A DNA stretch of 22,500 nt. Source: Plakobranchus ocellatus (taxonomy: Eukaryota; Mollusca; Gastropoda; Plakobranchidae). Below, in pieces: positions 10,159 to 20,568 of the stretch. Positions within the stretch are counted from its first letter, which is position 1; the number at the start of each line of letters is the position of its first letter. The stretch spans positions 431,836-454,335 of the forward strand of contig BLXT01000029.1 in assembly GCA_019648995.1 (NCBI GenBank). The letters are read 5' to 3'. Made by a program: the position numbers and the translations under genes. Under the pieces are notes generated by a model. That model was not told where the DNA came from and did not search any database. It saw only the letters and a program-made list of their open reading frames with translations.

Positions 10159-12465
10159 CTGGAAAAGAAAACAAATTTTCTTGAAATTTGTGTGTAAGGT
10201 TTGTTGCATAAAACAGGAAATAAAATTTGTTTCTTTGGGTTTAAAAAAAAATGAAAACCTTTTGATCTTTGCTTTTACTGGTAATAGTCATAACATCTTT
10301 GATACTGTCAAAAAAGTAAAAGATTTTGTGCTGATAAATCCCAGAGAAAAGGTTCCAAACTTATTTACAACAAAAATTTTAGCCTCAAAAGGCACACACA
10401 TGTCAGGAGACAAGACTAAATAAATTCAAAATTTTTTTTCTAGATGTTAACCTTTAGCCATCACATTGCTTCTGCTCTTTTCAACATCTTAATTTTTAGA
10501 TCAACACTACATTCAGAAAACACAGGACCAAAATATTTCATCAACTCACATCCTTTGTGTAGAGCACTCAATGATTTTAGAACTTTCAAGCCATCATCAT
10601 TCTGCACCCGATTGTTTGGTTTTGTGACAGATGAAATTTTTAATTTAAATCTAATAAAATTTACTGTTGAAAACATTTTGTTTTCCAATTTCTTTTTTAA
10701 TGGCATGCATACACTTTGTTTTACTTAGTATATTTCCTTGTTCTGTAAACATTTTTCTTTTCTGATTGGGTCTCTGAATCTTTTACTTTTGATGGCATAG
10801 ACCAAAAGAGTTATTCGCCTTTGCTGAAATGCTATATTCATTCTTTACACAAGAGTCTGAGGATGACTGTGAAGGAAATATGGAAGATGGAGATGAAGAC
10901 AATAAAGATGATGGTGACTATAAAAAGATGTCCCACACTGTCTCATTCAAGTAAGTAAGAGGCAAGCAAATAGGAATCTTACTTCAAAAGAACATCTAGA
11001 TGTAAATTTAAAACAATAAGCTCTTTCCCACATCATATTGGTAATCTAAGTATTGATAAACTAAGCTCCTAACTAAAGTTAGATGATCTAGAAGCAGAGA
11101 ATAATGCTATTCTCTAAGATCCTGACACAGAAAAAGTTGGAGGTCTAAATAAAAATTTAGATCCTGTTAATCAAGCCGTAATTGAAGATGATGGTGACTG
11201 GCAAAAAAATACCAATGGTTTTCCAAGAATCTTTGGTGGCCTATAAATGCTTGTGAACTTTTCAGAATTGATACTGTGTATTTAAAAGGATATCAAAAAG
11301 ATATATCACGCAACAGGTAAAATATAAATGACAGTCATGTAAGACTTATGTTTATTAATTTTTTTTTCCATTAGCCATTTTCTTTTGGTTGCAATGGTTA
11401 CATGAGAGTGCAATAGTGGTAAAAAAAACTGTGTGAAAAGTATTGCTTAGAAAAAAACTATCTCAAAACATACACTGAGTACCACATTTTAATGTCATAA
11501 AAATATGTAGTATATTTTTTTAAATGTTCTAAAAATGTGAAAATACATGAAAATTTGCATGAGCATATCCCATGCCAATTCATTGATTATTCAATGATTT
11601 ATGATTTCACCTTACAAAGTGCATCTGTTAGCTTTGCAATAGGGAATACTGGATACAGAGATGTTCTTTCTGTGCTATTGTATAAGAGTTTTAATTGTTT
11701 TAAAAAACATTTTAAAGATGAACAAAAATTAAAATACCTCTTTTCTCAATAGTGCACTTTGTCAAATGCTCAATAGGATTAATCTCAAGACATTTATAAT
11801 GATATATAAGGAGATTTCTGGGAAAAATAAGTCACATCCCATCAAGAAATTTACAGGGAAAAAATACATTATATACTTGAAGTGAACATTTCGATTCAGA
11901 CATAATTTTAAGGTAAAGGAAAAATATTTTGATGACACATTAGTCTTGATAAGCCTAATAGAATACAGAAAACTATGAAATTCTATATTTTGCCCTCAAA
12001 TTTTTGCTAGTATCATCATTTCAAAATGACGCTTGTACAAATGCATTTGCATGTGGAGCAACTACAGAAAGATAATTTTTGCCGCAAGAACAGGCTTTCT
12101 CAATATAGGTAAAGTTCTCAGAAATCGTATTTTTTTCATTCAGATTCTCTCATACTCTTTGGAAGATTTTTGCAATGTCTGACATTGCTTAAAGTCTATA
12201 ATTAGAATTCTCTAGGAGGCATTACATATTTTGCATGACTGATTTTTCCACAAAACATCTCACTTTATTCTAATCATTTTCTTTCTAATGTGGGAAGTTA
12301 ATTTTGCAAATCTTAGAGGAATTTTTTGCATTTCATACAATTATTAAAACCAAAAAGATGTTTAGTAAAAAAAATGTTTTTCAAATTTCAGTTGAAAAAC
12401 ACAATATAAATAAACTAAATAGTAATATGGATGCAAGGAATCCTTACTACAGCTTTTTCAAGTAC
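10159..12465 (-). other. Dok intron between the PH and PTB exons
   Basis: A 2,307-bp intron. The donor is GAAG|GTACTT at 12466/12465 and the acceptor is CTTTTCCAG at 10159. It interrupts a Val codon after its first base. It contains a weak exon-like island on the opposite strand (10801-11246); the rest is AT-rich and unremarkable. Opposing open frames at 10444-10728 (plus) and 10461-10706 (minus) are not recognisable proteins. Confidence 0.8.
10801..11246 (+). pseudogene. Degraded coding-like island in the Dok intron
   Basis: Two stretches on the plus strand read like former protein sequence. The first (10801-10950) follows a TAG acceptor-like site, encodes PKELFAFAEMLYSFF and then an acidic stretch (ESEDD, GDEDNKDDGD), and ends at a GTAAGT donor-like site. 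The second (11022-11246) encodes LDDLEAENNAIL and DPDTEKVGGLNKN in one frame with two internal stops. A 15-base direct repeat (AAGATGATGGTGACT) occurs at 10905-10919 and 11185-11199. I do not recognise a family. It could be a decayed exon, a retrocopy or a transposon remnant. Confidence 0.3.
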
Positions 12466-12859
12466 CTTCAGAGATACCTCCGTAGACATCATTCTGGATA
12501 ACTGCAGAGTAATCCTCGCCAGGAATGGACGACGCATGAACAGCACCATCACTAGATACCCCCACAATATATTTTGTGTCAAAGAGGTTTTCGCTGATGC
12601 AACATAGTGTCAAAATCCATTCTCTGCGCTCTGCCACAGAGTTGCAGTAAAAGTCATACTGTCTATGATGCTTTGATTGAAGTTCTAAGCTGAAGGCTGG
12701 TTCAGTGGAATCAATTTTCTTCCACCACACATTCTCAAGGTGTATTGTCTTCTTGCATGAAGCTTTCTTTAGATGGGGATCTTTCTCATAAATGTCTATT
12801 CGAGGGCTGGCTGCTTTTGTCCCATGGACCAAGATGCAGAAATGCTTGTTCCATTTTAT
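12466..12859 (-). CDS. DOK: Dok-family docking protein, PH-domain exon
   Basis: An internal exon of 394 nt encoding model residues 39-169 plus the first base of residue 170. It supplies most of the PH domain, which anchors the adaptor to phosphoinositides. Strand 2 is IKWNKHFCILV, followed by a variable loop, PRIDIYEKD, IHLENVWWKK, AFSLELQS, YDFYCNS and the C-terminal helix AERREWILTL. That helix contains the near-invariant PH Trp (residue 119). After the PH domain, EDYSAV and NDVYGGI place two tyrosines in hydrophobic contexts in the linker to the PTB domain. The acceptor is GATTTTCAG at 12860 and the donor is GAAG|GTACTT at 12465. Entry phase is 0 and exit phase 1, compatible with both neighbours. 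Confidence 0.88.
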
Positions 12860-12928
12860 CTGAAAATCATAATACAAATTCAAAAGTGAGAAGAGAAACT
12901 TTGGTTTCTGGTAGTACTTTGAACTCAC
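12860..12928 (-). other. Short Dok intron (69 bp) inside the PH domain
   Basis: It starts GTGAGT and ends TATTATGATTTTCAG on the minus strand. Both ends are strong splice consensus and phase 0. Read through, the frame stays open, but the text between is unlike a PH domain, which supports removal by splicing. Confidence 0.65.
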
Positions 12929-13042
12929 CTCGCTAGAATATTGTGGATGATTTTGGGTAAGAAATTTATCACTACTGGGATATATACTTGAAGTTGCACC
13001 TAAAGGTTGGCAGGTGATTTTTTTTTCCTTTTCATGCCTCAT
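12929..13042 (-). CDS. DOK: Dok-family docking protein, candidate first coding exon
   Basis: Proposed exon of 38 codons from ATG at 13042 (MRHEKEKK) to GAG|GTGAGT. DKFLTQ, about 10 residues before the end, can serve as PH strand 1, which usually reads like KxGxLxxQ; the Gly is missing here. Joined in phase 0 to the next exon it completes the PH fold. The ATG has A at -3, and an in-frame TAG lies about 36 bases further upstream. Alternatively the exon starts at 12999 after a CCTTTAG acceptor (phase 1) and the true start codon lies further upstream. The donor end is better supported than the 5' end. Confidence 0.55.
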
Positions 13043-13139
13043 GATCACAAACTTTGACCAAAAACTTATTAAAAACTATCTAGTTTCCTTAAATCTTTTT
13101 CTTTTTTGGATGGTCTCACCAAAACAGTCACTTAGATAA

Positions 13140-13165
13140 AAAGATAAGTTGTAAATCTTATCTTT
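13140..13165. repeat. Small perfect stem-loop
   Basis: AAAGATAAG, an 8-base loop, then CTTATCTTT: nine perfect pairs. It lies 13 bases from the large hairpin that follows. Confidence 0.65.
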
Positions 13166-13178
13166 AATTTTGAAGATC

Positions 13179-13265
13179 ATATCGCCGGTGCAGAGGCAAA
13201 TTATTGTAACTGCAGTTATTCTATTATGCAGTAACAAGAATATGCCTCTGCACTGCGATGTGGGC
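13179..13265. ncRNA. MicroRNA-precursor-like hairpin
   Basis: An 87-nt near-perfect stem-loop. From the base: 8 pairs (CATATCGC with GCGATGTG, one of them T-G), a small 2/1 internal loop, 11 perfect pairs (GTGCAGAGGCA with TGCCTCTGCAC), then blocks of 3, 4 and 6 pairs separated by single A-A, A-G and A-A mismatches, closed by a 12-nt loop. The total is about 32 pairs in a stem of about 36. Length, loop size and scattered single mismatches fit a pre-miRNA. It lies 137 bp upstream of the proposed Dok start, and either strand could be transcribed. I do not recognise a known mature sequence. A palindromic MITE is the main alternative; I see no flanking duplication. Confidence 0.45.
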
Positions 13266-14362
13266 CCATAACCTAATATAAATACATATATACATATTTG
13301 AGATTTAAAGTATTTTTTTTTTCCCTTTTTGCAGAAAGAAAGCAATTTGAAATATATTAGGCACAAAAAACAAAAGAAGATGAAAAATATTTTGTGCTTT
13401 GTCTGTGTTTGTGGCTCTTAGAAACTCAAACTGGATAAAGGATGCCCCCTTCACCAAAAAACTGAATAGCACACTTCCCACACAATAGACTTTGAGCTAG
13501 CCACTGGCTTACAAATTTGTCACGGGTTGCCAGCATTGCAAGAAGGCAAAAAAGAAGGCACTTGTTTGTTGGTTGTTGTGTAATGTCATGCTGCACCGTG
13601 AAATGAAATGAAATGAAATGATATTAAAAGTATTGAACCATCTCTCTAATGCATGCATCAACATCAAAGCTTACAACCAAGATACATCAATTTTATGTTA
13701 AAGGCAGAGGATGAAGTAAAAGGGTTTTATGGGAGTTTTTTTCTGAATTTTTTAATAAAATAAACAAAAAAATAGAACTGAAACATTCAAGTCTTACACA
13801 AAAAGAAGACAGAAAAGATAAATTGTAATTCAAAATTATCAAGAGTTAGCTTCGGTATAATTATCTGTTATAGCACTAATATTGTTTGATAGTAGACCAC
13901 CATCCTATCTAGTGGCCACATAAATAACTATTTCAAAAACTGTCCTGATCTAAAGAAGGGTTTCAACAAAGAGTCTTTGATTCTAATGAGTTAATAATCG
14001 CTTCACTGTAAAAAATCTTTAGTGAAAGCTATATTTAATATATCCTGTAAACCATGCTAAGCACAGGGTATGTGTTTGTGATTTCCAAACTCTGGCACCA
14101 AATATAGGACACTACAGAATTTTCTAAAGCAACACAATTTTTTAAAAAAATTGCGAGACATTATTACAGAAACAGTCACCTATATCACATAAGGGCATAT
14201 GTGAAAAATTGGCATTTTTTAGCTATCTTGTCTCATATCAGCATGGCGAAACTGCTAAAACTGGCAGAGTTATTTAATTAAATATTGCCCTGTAGTCCAT
14301 TTTCACCGACAGAGTTAACACCTAAAGCCTTATGCATGGTGTTCTGTGCCATTACATGAAAA
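13266..14362. other. Non-coding stretch with a (TGAAA)n microsatellite
   Basis: No exon or transposon end was recognised. A short pentanucleotide repeat lies at 13599-13622. The stretch separates the hairpin from the broken transposase-like copy. Confidence 0.5.
13599..13622. repeat. (TGAAA)4 microsatellite
   Basis: Four perfect TGAAA units followed by TGAT. Confidence 0.85.
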
Positions 14363-15830
14363 TTGATTGTATTTGAAATAACCAACAGTCTCCTAAAGTG
14401 TCAGTACTGCCTAACCCAGCTACACAGTGAAGCACTGTCAAACTGTGTTAAATTGAAGAGAATGAGAGCTTGCGGAGAAAAAATATCAGAGTCCAAGGAC
14501 TATACGATGGGAGTAGGGTGTCAATCTACAAGTAGTGAAAAGACAGGACGAAAATGCTGCACAGTAGTAGAAAGTGATAGAGCAGAGGTCTTTAAAAGCT
14601 TTTAGGAACTTGGTGACCTAAGTCTTCTTCAAAGAGAATTTAATGTCAGACAAAGTGAGAGTTTCCACGCTAAATGAGTAGCTAATAATTCACGCCATCT
14701 GACAATCCATAACAAATACCTAACTGCTGATAAGTCAAGGACTCCTGTATTCAAGGAGATATTTTTCAGCACCTTTGGTATCAGTGAAAAAGCTGTTAGA
14801 GTGACCTTTGGAAGATTGACCATGGAAGGGACAATGGAAGGGGAGGGGAGAGACGGAAGAATGTTAAAAATTACAAAAGAAAAAGATAAAACATCAACAG
14901 GCAAAGAATACTTTCATCCAAGCCTGAATTTATTGAAGACGTACAAGGTGTCCATTGAACAGTATGTCCGCTCCAATGCTCAAAGTTTCAGCACTTATTG
15001 CAAAGTTTTTAAAGAAAAAAAATCTAGCTTTGTATCGCCCCAAGAAAGATCAATGTGCCTGAGAAAAGTTATCTGAAAGTGTCCAAGGACACATAGCTGA
15101 AAAGACTAAAGTCAGAGAATTTAAGGATTTAAGTAAAGGAAAAGAAAAGCCTTATCACATCCTAGCCTGTCAGCTGCAACGTTCAACCTGCAGCAGGTAT
15201 TGTATCTGCCTATTTAAGACAAAAGTGCTCTCTTCTATAAAAGAGAAGACTTTCGAACTATAATTTGACATTTTATAACCTGGCAGCTAGATACCGTTAT
15301 TGCCTTATATGGCATGAGGGACAAAACAAGATCTGATATTGCAACTGTGGTTGGTAAAGCCTTGGAACATTATGATTCAATGGGAAAGATGGAGGCACAC
15401 CTATACGCTGGTTGCTGTCCTTGAAAAAATAAAAAATTTTACTACACCAACAATGCTTTTATATTTCATCTGCAAAGAAACCTGAGAGATGTTTCTCTGC
15501 ATTTTTTTTTTTAACTTCGCATAGCCAAAATAAGGGAGAAGCTTAGCTTTGTCCATTACAAGAGATGTGTACGTTCCTGCTGGGTTAACCCCTATCTAAG
15601 AATTTGGAAGGGCAAAACAACCATACAGCATTGTTCCAATGCAGCATGATGACTTATGGGACTATAAACAATTTTCTCTTGACTGGCATGTTTTGAGCAG
15701 CTGTAGAGACTTTCATGCCAATATCATTACCTGGAACAATATCATGGAGTTCAGGGTTACTGAAGAGCTTCCGGCGACTATTTTTGTACAAAAACAGTCA
15801 TCTTTGTACAAAGAGTATGCATCGAAATAA
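14363..15830 (+). pseudogene. Broken copy of a multi-copy, transposase-like invertebrate family
   Basis: A chain of plus-strand fragments reads, in order, like one long protein family I recall as uncharacterised and multi-copy in invertebrate genomes. 14429-14605 gives KRMRACGEK and ESDRAEVFKSF; 14606-15073 gives ELGDLSLLQREF, FGISEKAVRV and YFHPSLNLLKTY. 15179-15249 gives NLQQVLYLP and SALFYKRE; 15250-15330 gives LSNYNLTFYNLA and WHEGQNK; 15314-15480 gives DIATVVGKALEHYDS and LYAGCCP.KNKKF, where intact members have DGCxGQNKN. 15520-15543 gives HSQNKGEA; 15561-15830 gives DVYVPAGLTPI, MQHDDLWDYKQFS and WNNIMEFRVTEE. Stops break the frame at 14603, 14675, 15074, 15215, 15422 and 15597, with at least four frame changes. 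The real start and end are not defined. A DDE-transposase role for the family is inference. Confidence 0.7.
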
Positions 15831-17229
15831 TCTTAAAGGGTCACGATGCAGCTCAGAGCACTTTGATGTCTTAGGACATGAAACCATGCAACATATTCTT
15901 TAAATGTTGATCTTATGTTTATAGAAGGAAAGTGAATCGAATCAATATACTAGTTGTAAAGAGATCACTCAAATGAAAGTCTTTGTTGGGAAAACATTTG
16001 AAAAATCAAGCTGTACAAATGAAAAATACATGTTTCTTTACGTAATGTGTTTTCGCTCTGGGTTTATGGTATCCTCTGATGAAAAGCCTATTTTTTCTTA
16101 CTACAGTGCATTTTGTATTTAAGATGAGAATGACTTTGGATGTGTCAGAGAGACCCTTATAAACATCTTGAAACATTTATCTTTGATTTTTTGCTTGTTG
16201 CTATTATCATAGTAGTTGAATAGATAAAATGAGGTGTAAGCAACATTGTATGCAAATTTAATGTTTATTATTCCCCATGTAAGGGCTTAAAAGTATAAGT
16301 TTTCAGATATAAAAAAATCTATTTACAAAATTTTTAAAAAATCAATACATATACACAATACAGGTTAGACATACACCCTTGAAAAAATGGTATGATAGTT
16401 TTTGCACAGTGAAAGTTTTGAAACTGCCCAAAACTTTAAGAGCATCTCCTGAAAGAAGAGAAAATCACAAACACACCCTATGTGATATGGGCGATGATAC
16501 AATATATGTCTTGTGGGGGCCAATTCTAATACAGGTGAGATGCACCTGGAATGTTCATGGCACCACACAACATTGCTGCAAAATTACTCAGAGACCGAGA
16601 CAACTGAAGTGTCTGAGACTTCATTAGTCCCTGTAAAGGTCTTGAAAGAATAAAATAAATCTGCACTATAAACTATTTTCAAAGAAATGAATTCTCTACT
16701 TGACAGAAAAAAAACAGACAATTTCTTGGAGTATGACAAAAATTGATGCAGCATAGTTCAATGAATTGGCATGGCATTTGCATATGGAACCTAAGGATCT
16801 AGACCTAAAGGTTTCAGATTAGATCTATATCTACATTCAAATGCTAAATATTATAATTGTCTTTTCTATCTTGCTTTCAATCCACAGTCTAAACTATCAG
16901 GTTCCTTGCCATCTGTATCAATAGATATGCCTACGGTTGAAAATAATTTTTGAGGAGCACCTAGTGCAAAAATATTGAACATTTGGTGCAAATGGGGAGA
17001 AAATCAAAAGAAGATAGTAGGCAATACTGGCTGAACCCCCAAAAAAGTATCTATCAACAAACCCCTGATTAAAAAAAAAAACCCTGAATAAAGTTTAAAA
17101 CCTTTTTTGCCCTTTGAATGTAAGAGAGTGTAGAGACAAGCCTAGATCAATAGGAGGTCCAGTCTTGATTGCACAAAGTAGTAGCTAGGTCTAATTCTAT
17201 ATAAGTGAATCATGTATCCATTGCATCCT
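15831..17229. other. Mostly non-coding stretch with one exon-like island
   Basis: The first part may carry a few more bases of the broken copy (to about 15900). A possible plus-strand exon lies at 16410-16534. Otherwise AT-rich with no recognised features. Confidence 0.45.
16410..16534 (+). other. Weak candidate exon
   Basis: An open stretch between an acceptor-like TTTTTGCACAG and a donor-like AATACAG|GTGAGA. It reads VLKLPKTLRASPERRENHK and later DMGDDTIYVLWGPI, and part of it has higher GC than its surroundings. No family is recognised and no partner exon is seen. It could be a decayed fragment. Confidence 0.2.
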
Positions 17230-17235
17230 ATTGAA

Positions 17236-17463
17236 CTACATTTTTACAAATTGTTTACTCGAACCAGATTGTGCAAGGCAAAATTGGTCTCGTATTCGTT
17301 TACTTCTTTTTTTAAATTCAGCCACTACAACTTCATCATTTTGGGTCATTATTTCAAATTTGCCATTAGTTTTCAATAAATTTCCTTGCTTCAATGTAGT
17401 TTTTAAAAAGAGTGCCCTAGTCCAGTCATATGACAACAAACAATTCGAACAACTGACCACCAT
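17236..17463 (-). other. Weak candidate coding fragment
   Basis: A minus-strand frame of about 75 codons, including GNLLKTNGKFEIM and DEVVVAEFKKRSKRIRDQF, ending in a TAG. The text is more protein-like than other frames nearby. A GGTCAG acceptor-like site precedes it. An equally long frame exists on the opposite strand, so this may be chance. It is not recognised. Confidence 0.2.
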
Positions 17464-17554
17464 TGCATCATCTATCAGCCATGATACAGCACCGGAGAGA
17501 ATGGGGCGAGGGGCACATACATATATAGAGTGTCTAGGACTGGTAAAAAACTAA

Positions 17555-18381
17555 AAAAAAAATACTCTGATCTAAATGTGGACAACAATACAAAAAAGTA
17601 GAAAAAGCATGTCATTTTATCAGTACTAAAAAGCAGAACAATAAGGCATATCATACAAAATCAATTTTTTTTCCTTTACCATAAAACAAAGTATATTTCT
17701 GGATTTTGTGATAAAAATGTGGAATTGCAAATGCAAGGCTAGTACTATTGTTTAACAGAAAGAGTGGTTATATCAATCATTGATGCTTTTACATTTTTCA
17801 AAATTATAGAATTTAGAGCTAACTTGAATTTCTTAAAGTAAAAATAACCTTCATTTTCAAATCTGGTATAAGAAACAATGTTGCAACGTGTTTTCTTGTC
17901 TCTTTTCTATTATCCTTAAATAGCTTCAATTTCAGACTCAATTGATCTACGGCAATTTTTTTTTAATTCATAAGGTCTATCTCAGTATCTGCTTTCTCGC
18001 TCCATTTTGTCTATTAAATTGTAGTAGAATGGTAGGGGTTAAACGAATAAAAAAGTCAAAGTACTTGGCCTTTTTCTAGATATTGATTACTATGGTCTGT
18101 AGTCAAGTTAATCTTTGATTTCTTTTCAGATTTGGCTATGACAAAAAAAGCACTGAAAAAGGGGTAAAACCAGGGCTGGCTCCAACCTAAGCTATGTTAT
18201 CTAATTAAAAAAAAAAAAAATTACTGTTACCTTGGCAGAATGTGAATCTTTGATGGTCAGTATTCCGTTAAGAACTTCCATTTTTCCTCTTCATGAAGAA
18301 CAGCTTCCCTTAATTATTCATTTTAGAGGTCGTCATCCTGTTACACAACTCTGAACAAAAAGAAAAGAAAAGACAAGAAGG
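17555..18381. other. AT-rich non-coding stretch
   Basis: No exon, RNA gene or repeat family was recognised. Confidence 0.5.
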
Positions 18382-18591
18382 CTAAGAAATATGAAATAAA
18401 AAATGATTTTTACTGCCTTGAATTTGTGTTTTCTGATTAGAAGTTGTCCATCTATAACGCATTTTAATCATAGATAGTTGTTTGTGGATAGGTCTAAGTA
18501 ATGCAAACATTTTACTCTCTGAACTCACAATTGGGACCCTGGTAGGATAAATGCTCTGAGGTGGCTGAATCTGCAATTCAATATCAGCCAA
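18382..18591 (-). other. Weak candidate first exon
   Basis: The frame begins with an ATG in a good context (AAACATGG) and reads MADIELQIQPPQSIYPTRV. A GTGAGT donor-like site follows after 21 codons in phase 0. It lies on the same strand as the Dok gene, 5.5 kb upstream. Its phase does not fit the alternative acceptor at 12999, so I do not join it. It may be chance. Confidence 0.2.
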
Positions 18592-18828
18592 TGTTTAAAA
18601 AAAAAAACATAATAATGACCTCAGATTAGACAATGCAGTTCCTTGAAAACTAAATTACCTTGAATTCTTTATTAGAGAGGTCAAAAACTGACATGATAAA
18701 TTGGCACTATCAACCTCTCATGAAACTTCCCACAAAATGAACAGGTTGCATGACAGAAAGTACAATTCCATTGTCGAATGTTTCTATCTGATTCATTCAT
18801 AAACATGTGTTGCATCAAAAAAGCTTGT

Positions 18829-18860
18829 AAAAAAAAAATATATATATATTATATAATATA
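18829..18860. repeat. A-rich and (AT)n low-complexity tract
   Basis: A run of A residues followed by alternating TA and TATAAT units. Confidence 0.85.
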
Positions 18861-20553
18861 AGCCCACAATTCCCCCCACAAAAATGTAGTAAGATCAGCC
18901 AGGAAAAATATAAGATTCAACCAACTAATAATATTCCAACAAATCAATGTTAGTGAGAAAAAAAAGAAGAGGAAATGGTGTAAAAGAATAAATTCAAGGA
19001 TATAATTTATGCTCTATTGTTAAATATACAGATTATTTTATCCTTAACAAAGATTTGGTTAAAAATTTATCAGTTTTGATCTGGACCTCCCTAAATCCTT
19101 CAATCAAAACGAACTATTTCGTAAGCCTATTTTGGCTTTACCCTCATCTTACTTTGTTATTATTATACACATTGTATGACTGTGTGAAGCAAAATTATTG
19201 GCATATATCTTGATAAGCCTATTCTGTACTATTCTACCCAAAAAGCAAGCCCTGACAATATTGAAAATGGATTGCCTTCGGCAGGCATTTATGGAACAAG
19301 GGCTTTATTTGTTATATATGTTTTTATTTCCTTCTTTGACTTTTTCTTACACTTCTCTTCTTGGCTTGTTTTTATTAATAACATAAATTTCATTGATATG
19401 AATGTGATTCTGGATCAAAATCTCTGGGTCTGTGGTATTATTTGTTTAAATTGTTTAAGACTAAAGATCTTAAAATTTACATTAGCCTGAGGCTATTGTG
19501 AGTCTAACATGGACTTCATTGGTTCATATAAAATATTTATAAACACTTGACCCATTTTTTTTTTTTAATTTTCAATATTTTTGGTGGCAGATAAACTAAG
19601 TATTCCTACAAATATAATTGAAAGTCTTTATCAATGGCTCCATTTGATGGGTAAGGAGTCAGAAAAAGTTTCATAAGTTTAAAGAAAGTTTGAATTAGAG
19701 ATATAATCCCAGCCAGCACCCCAGCAAGATAAAAAAGTCTCAGATAATCCAAGAAGCAGAGGAGTCTACAGTTAAAGAGTATCTATAGTTTGTGGATTGT
19801 CTTCTTTCAGATTTGCTAAAAAATATAAATTCCTTATAATGATTATTCAAATTTATGCTCCTTAAGCTATCCTTGGAATCTTTTTCAGGGACATTTATGT
19901 ATAGCCAGATGAGGGCTTTTTGAAATAGTTTTATGCATGTTATTGTAAAACCTGTAAAAATTTATGATCAAATAGCTTTTACAAAAACATTCTTCTTTGT
20001 TTCGCTTCCTAAATCCTTAAGCAGTCAGGAAAAAATGCCCAAATAAAACGTGCACTCTTGTTTAAAGGCTATTTCTACCTTCTAATCATACAGTAAGAAC
20101 TCTTAAGACCACAGGCAAACAATAAAATTGGCTTATCTAAACTCCTAGGTATAACCACACCAATATAGTCAAAATGCTTCTCAATATCGATTAGCCCATA
20201 AGAGATGTTTAATTTTTGTTCAAACCAATTAATGTATTAGAAAATAAATGGAAATAAATATAAATCATATTTCAGCCATAAAGGACATCTATATTGATGA
20301 TATTAAGAAGTTTGGAGTAATTTGTCCTCAGCCCAAACAAAAAAAATTATGCATATTCAACATGAAAAAAGGGTATTTTTTCCACTACCCGTTACATGGC
20401 TTTTCCATTTATCTTCTTTTTCCTGTTAATTTTCAATTAACGTCTTTTTTTTTGAAGATCTTAGAATTAAAACATCACAGACAGAAATGCTTAAAAGTAG
20501 CAAATATTAAGTAGAATGAGGCATAAAATAGATTAACAATATAAAGGAAAAGG
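18861..20553. other. AT-rich non-coding stretch
   Basis: Several overlapping short frames (19198-19490, 20248-20514) are hydrophobic or lysine-rich from base composition and match no known protein. No other feature is supported. Confidence 0.5.
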
Positions 20554-20568
20554 TTATTATTATTATTA
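20554..20568. repeat. (TTA)5 microsatellite
   Basis: Five perfect TTA units. Confidence 0.85.

Noticed and set aside
10444-10728. Opposing frames on both strands in the Dok intron
   Set aside because: Both are of similar length, neither resembles a known family, and no good splice sites link them to the Dok exons.
12860-12928. Reading through between the two PH segments without splicing
   Set aside because: The frame is open, but consensus GTGAGT and TTTTCAG ends and loss of PH-like text in this interval favour a 69-bp intron.
13076-13366. 96-codon minus-strand frame upstream of the Dok gene
   Set aside because: It runs through both hairpins and T-rich DNA, has no recognisable domain, and its frame does not connect to the PH exon.
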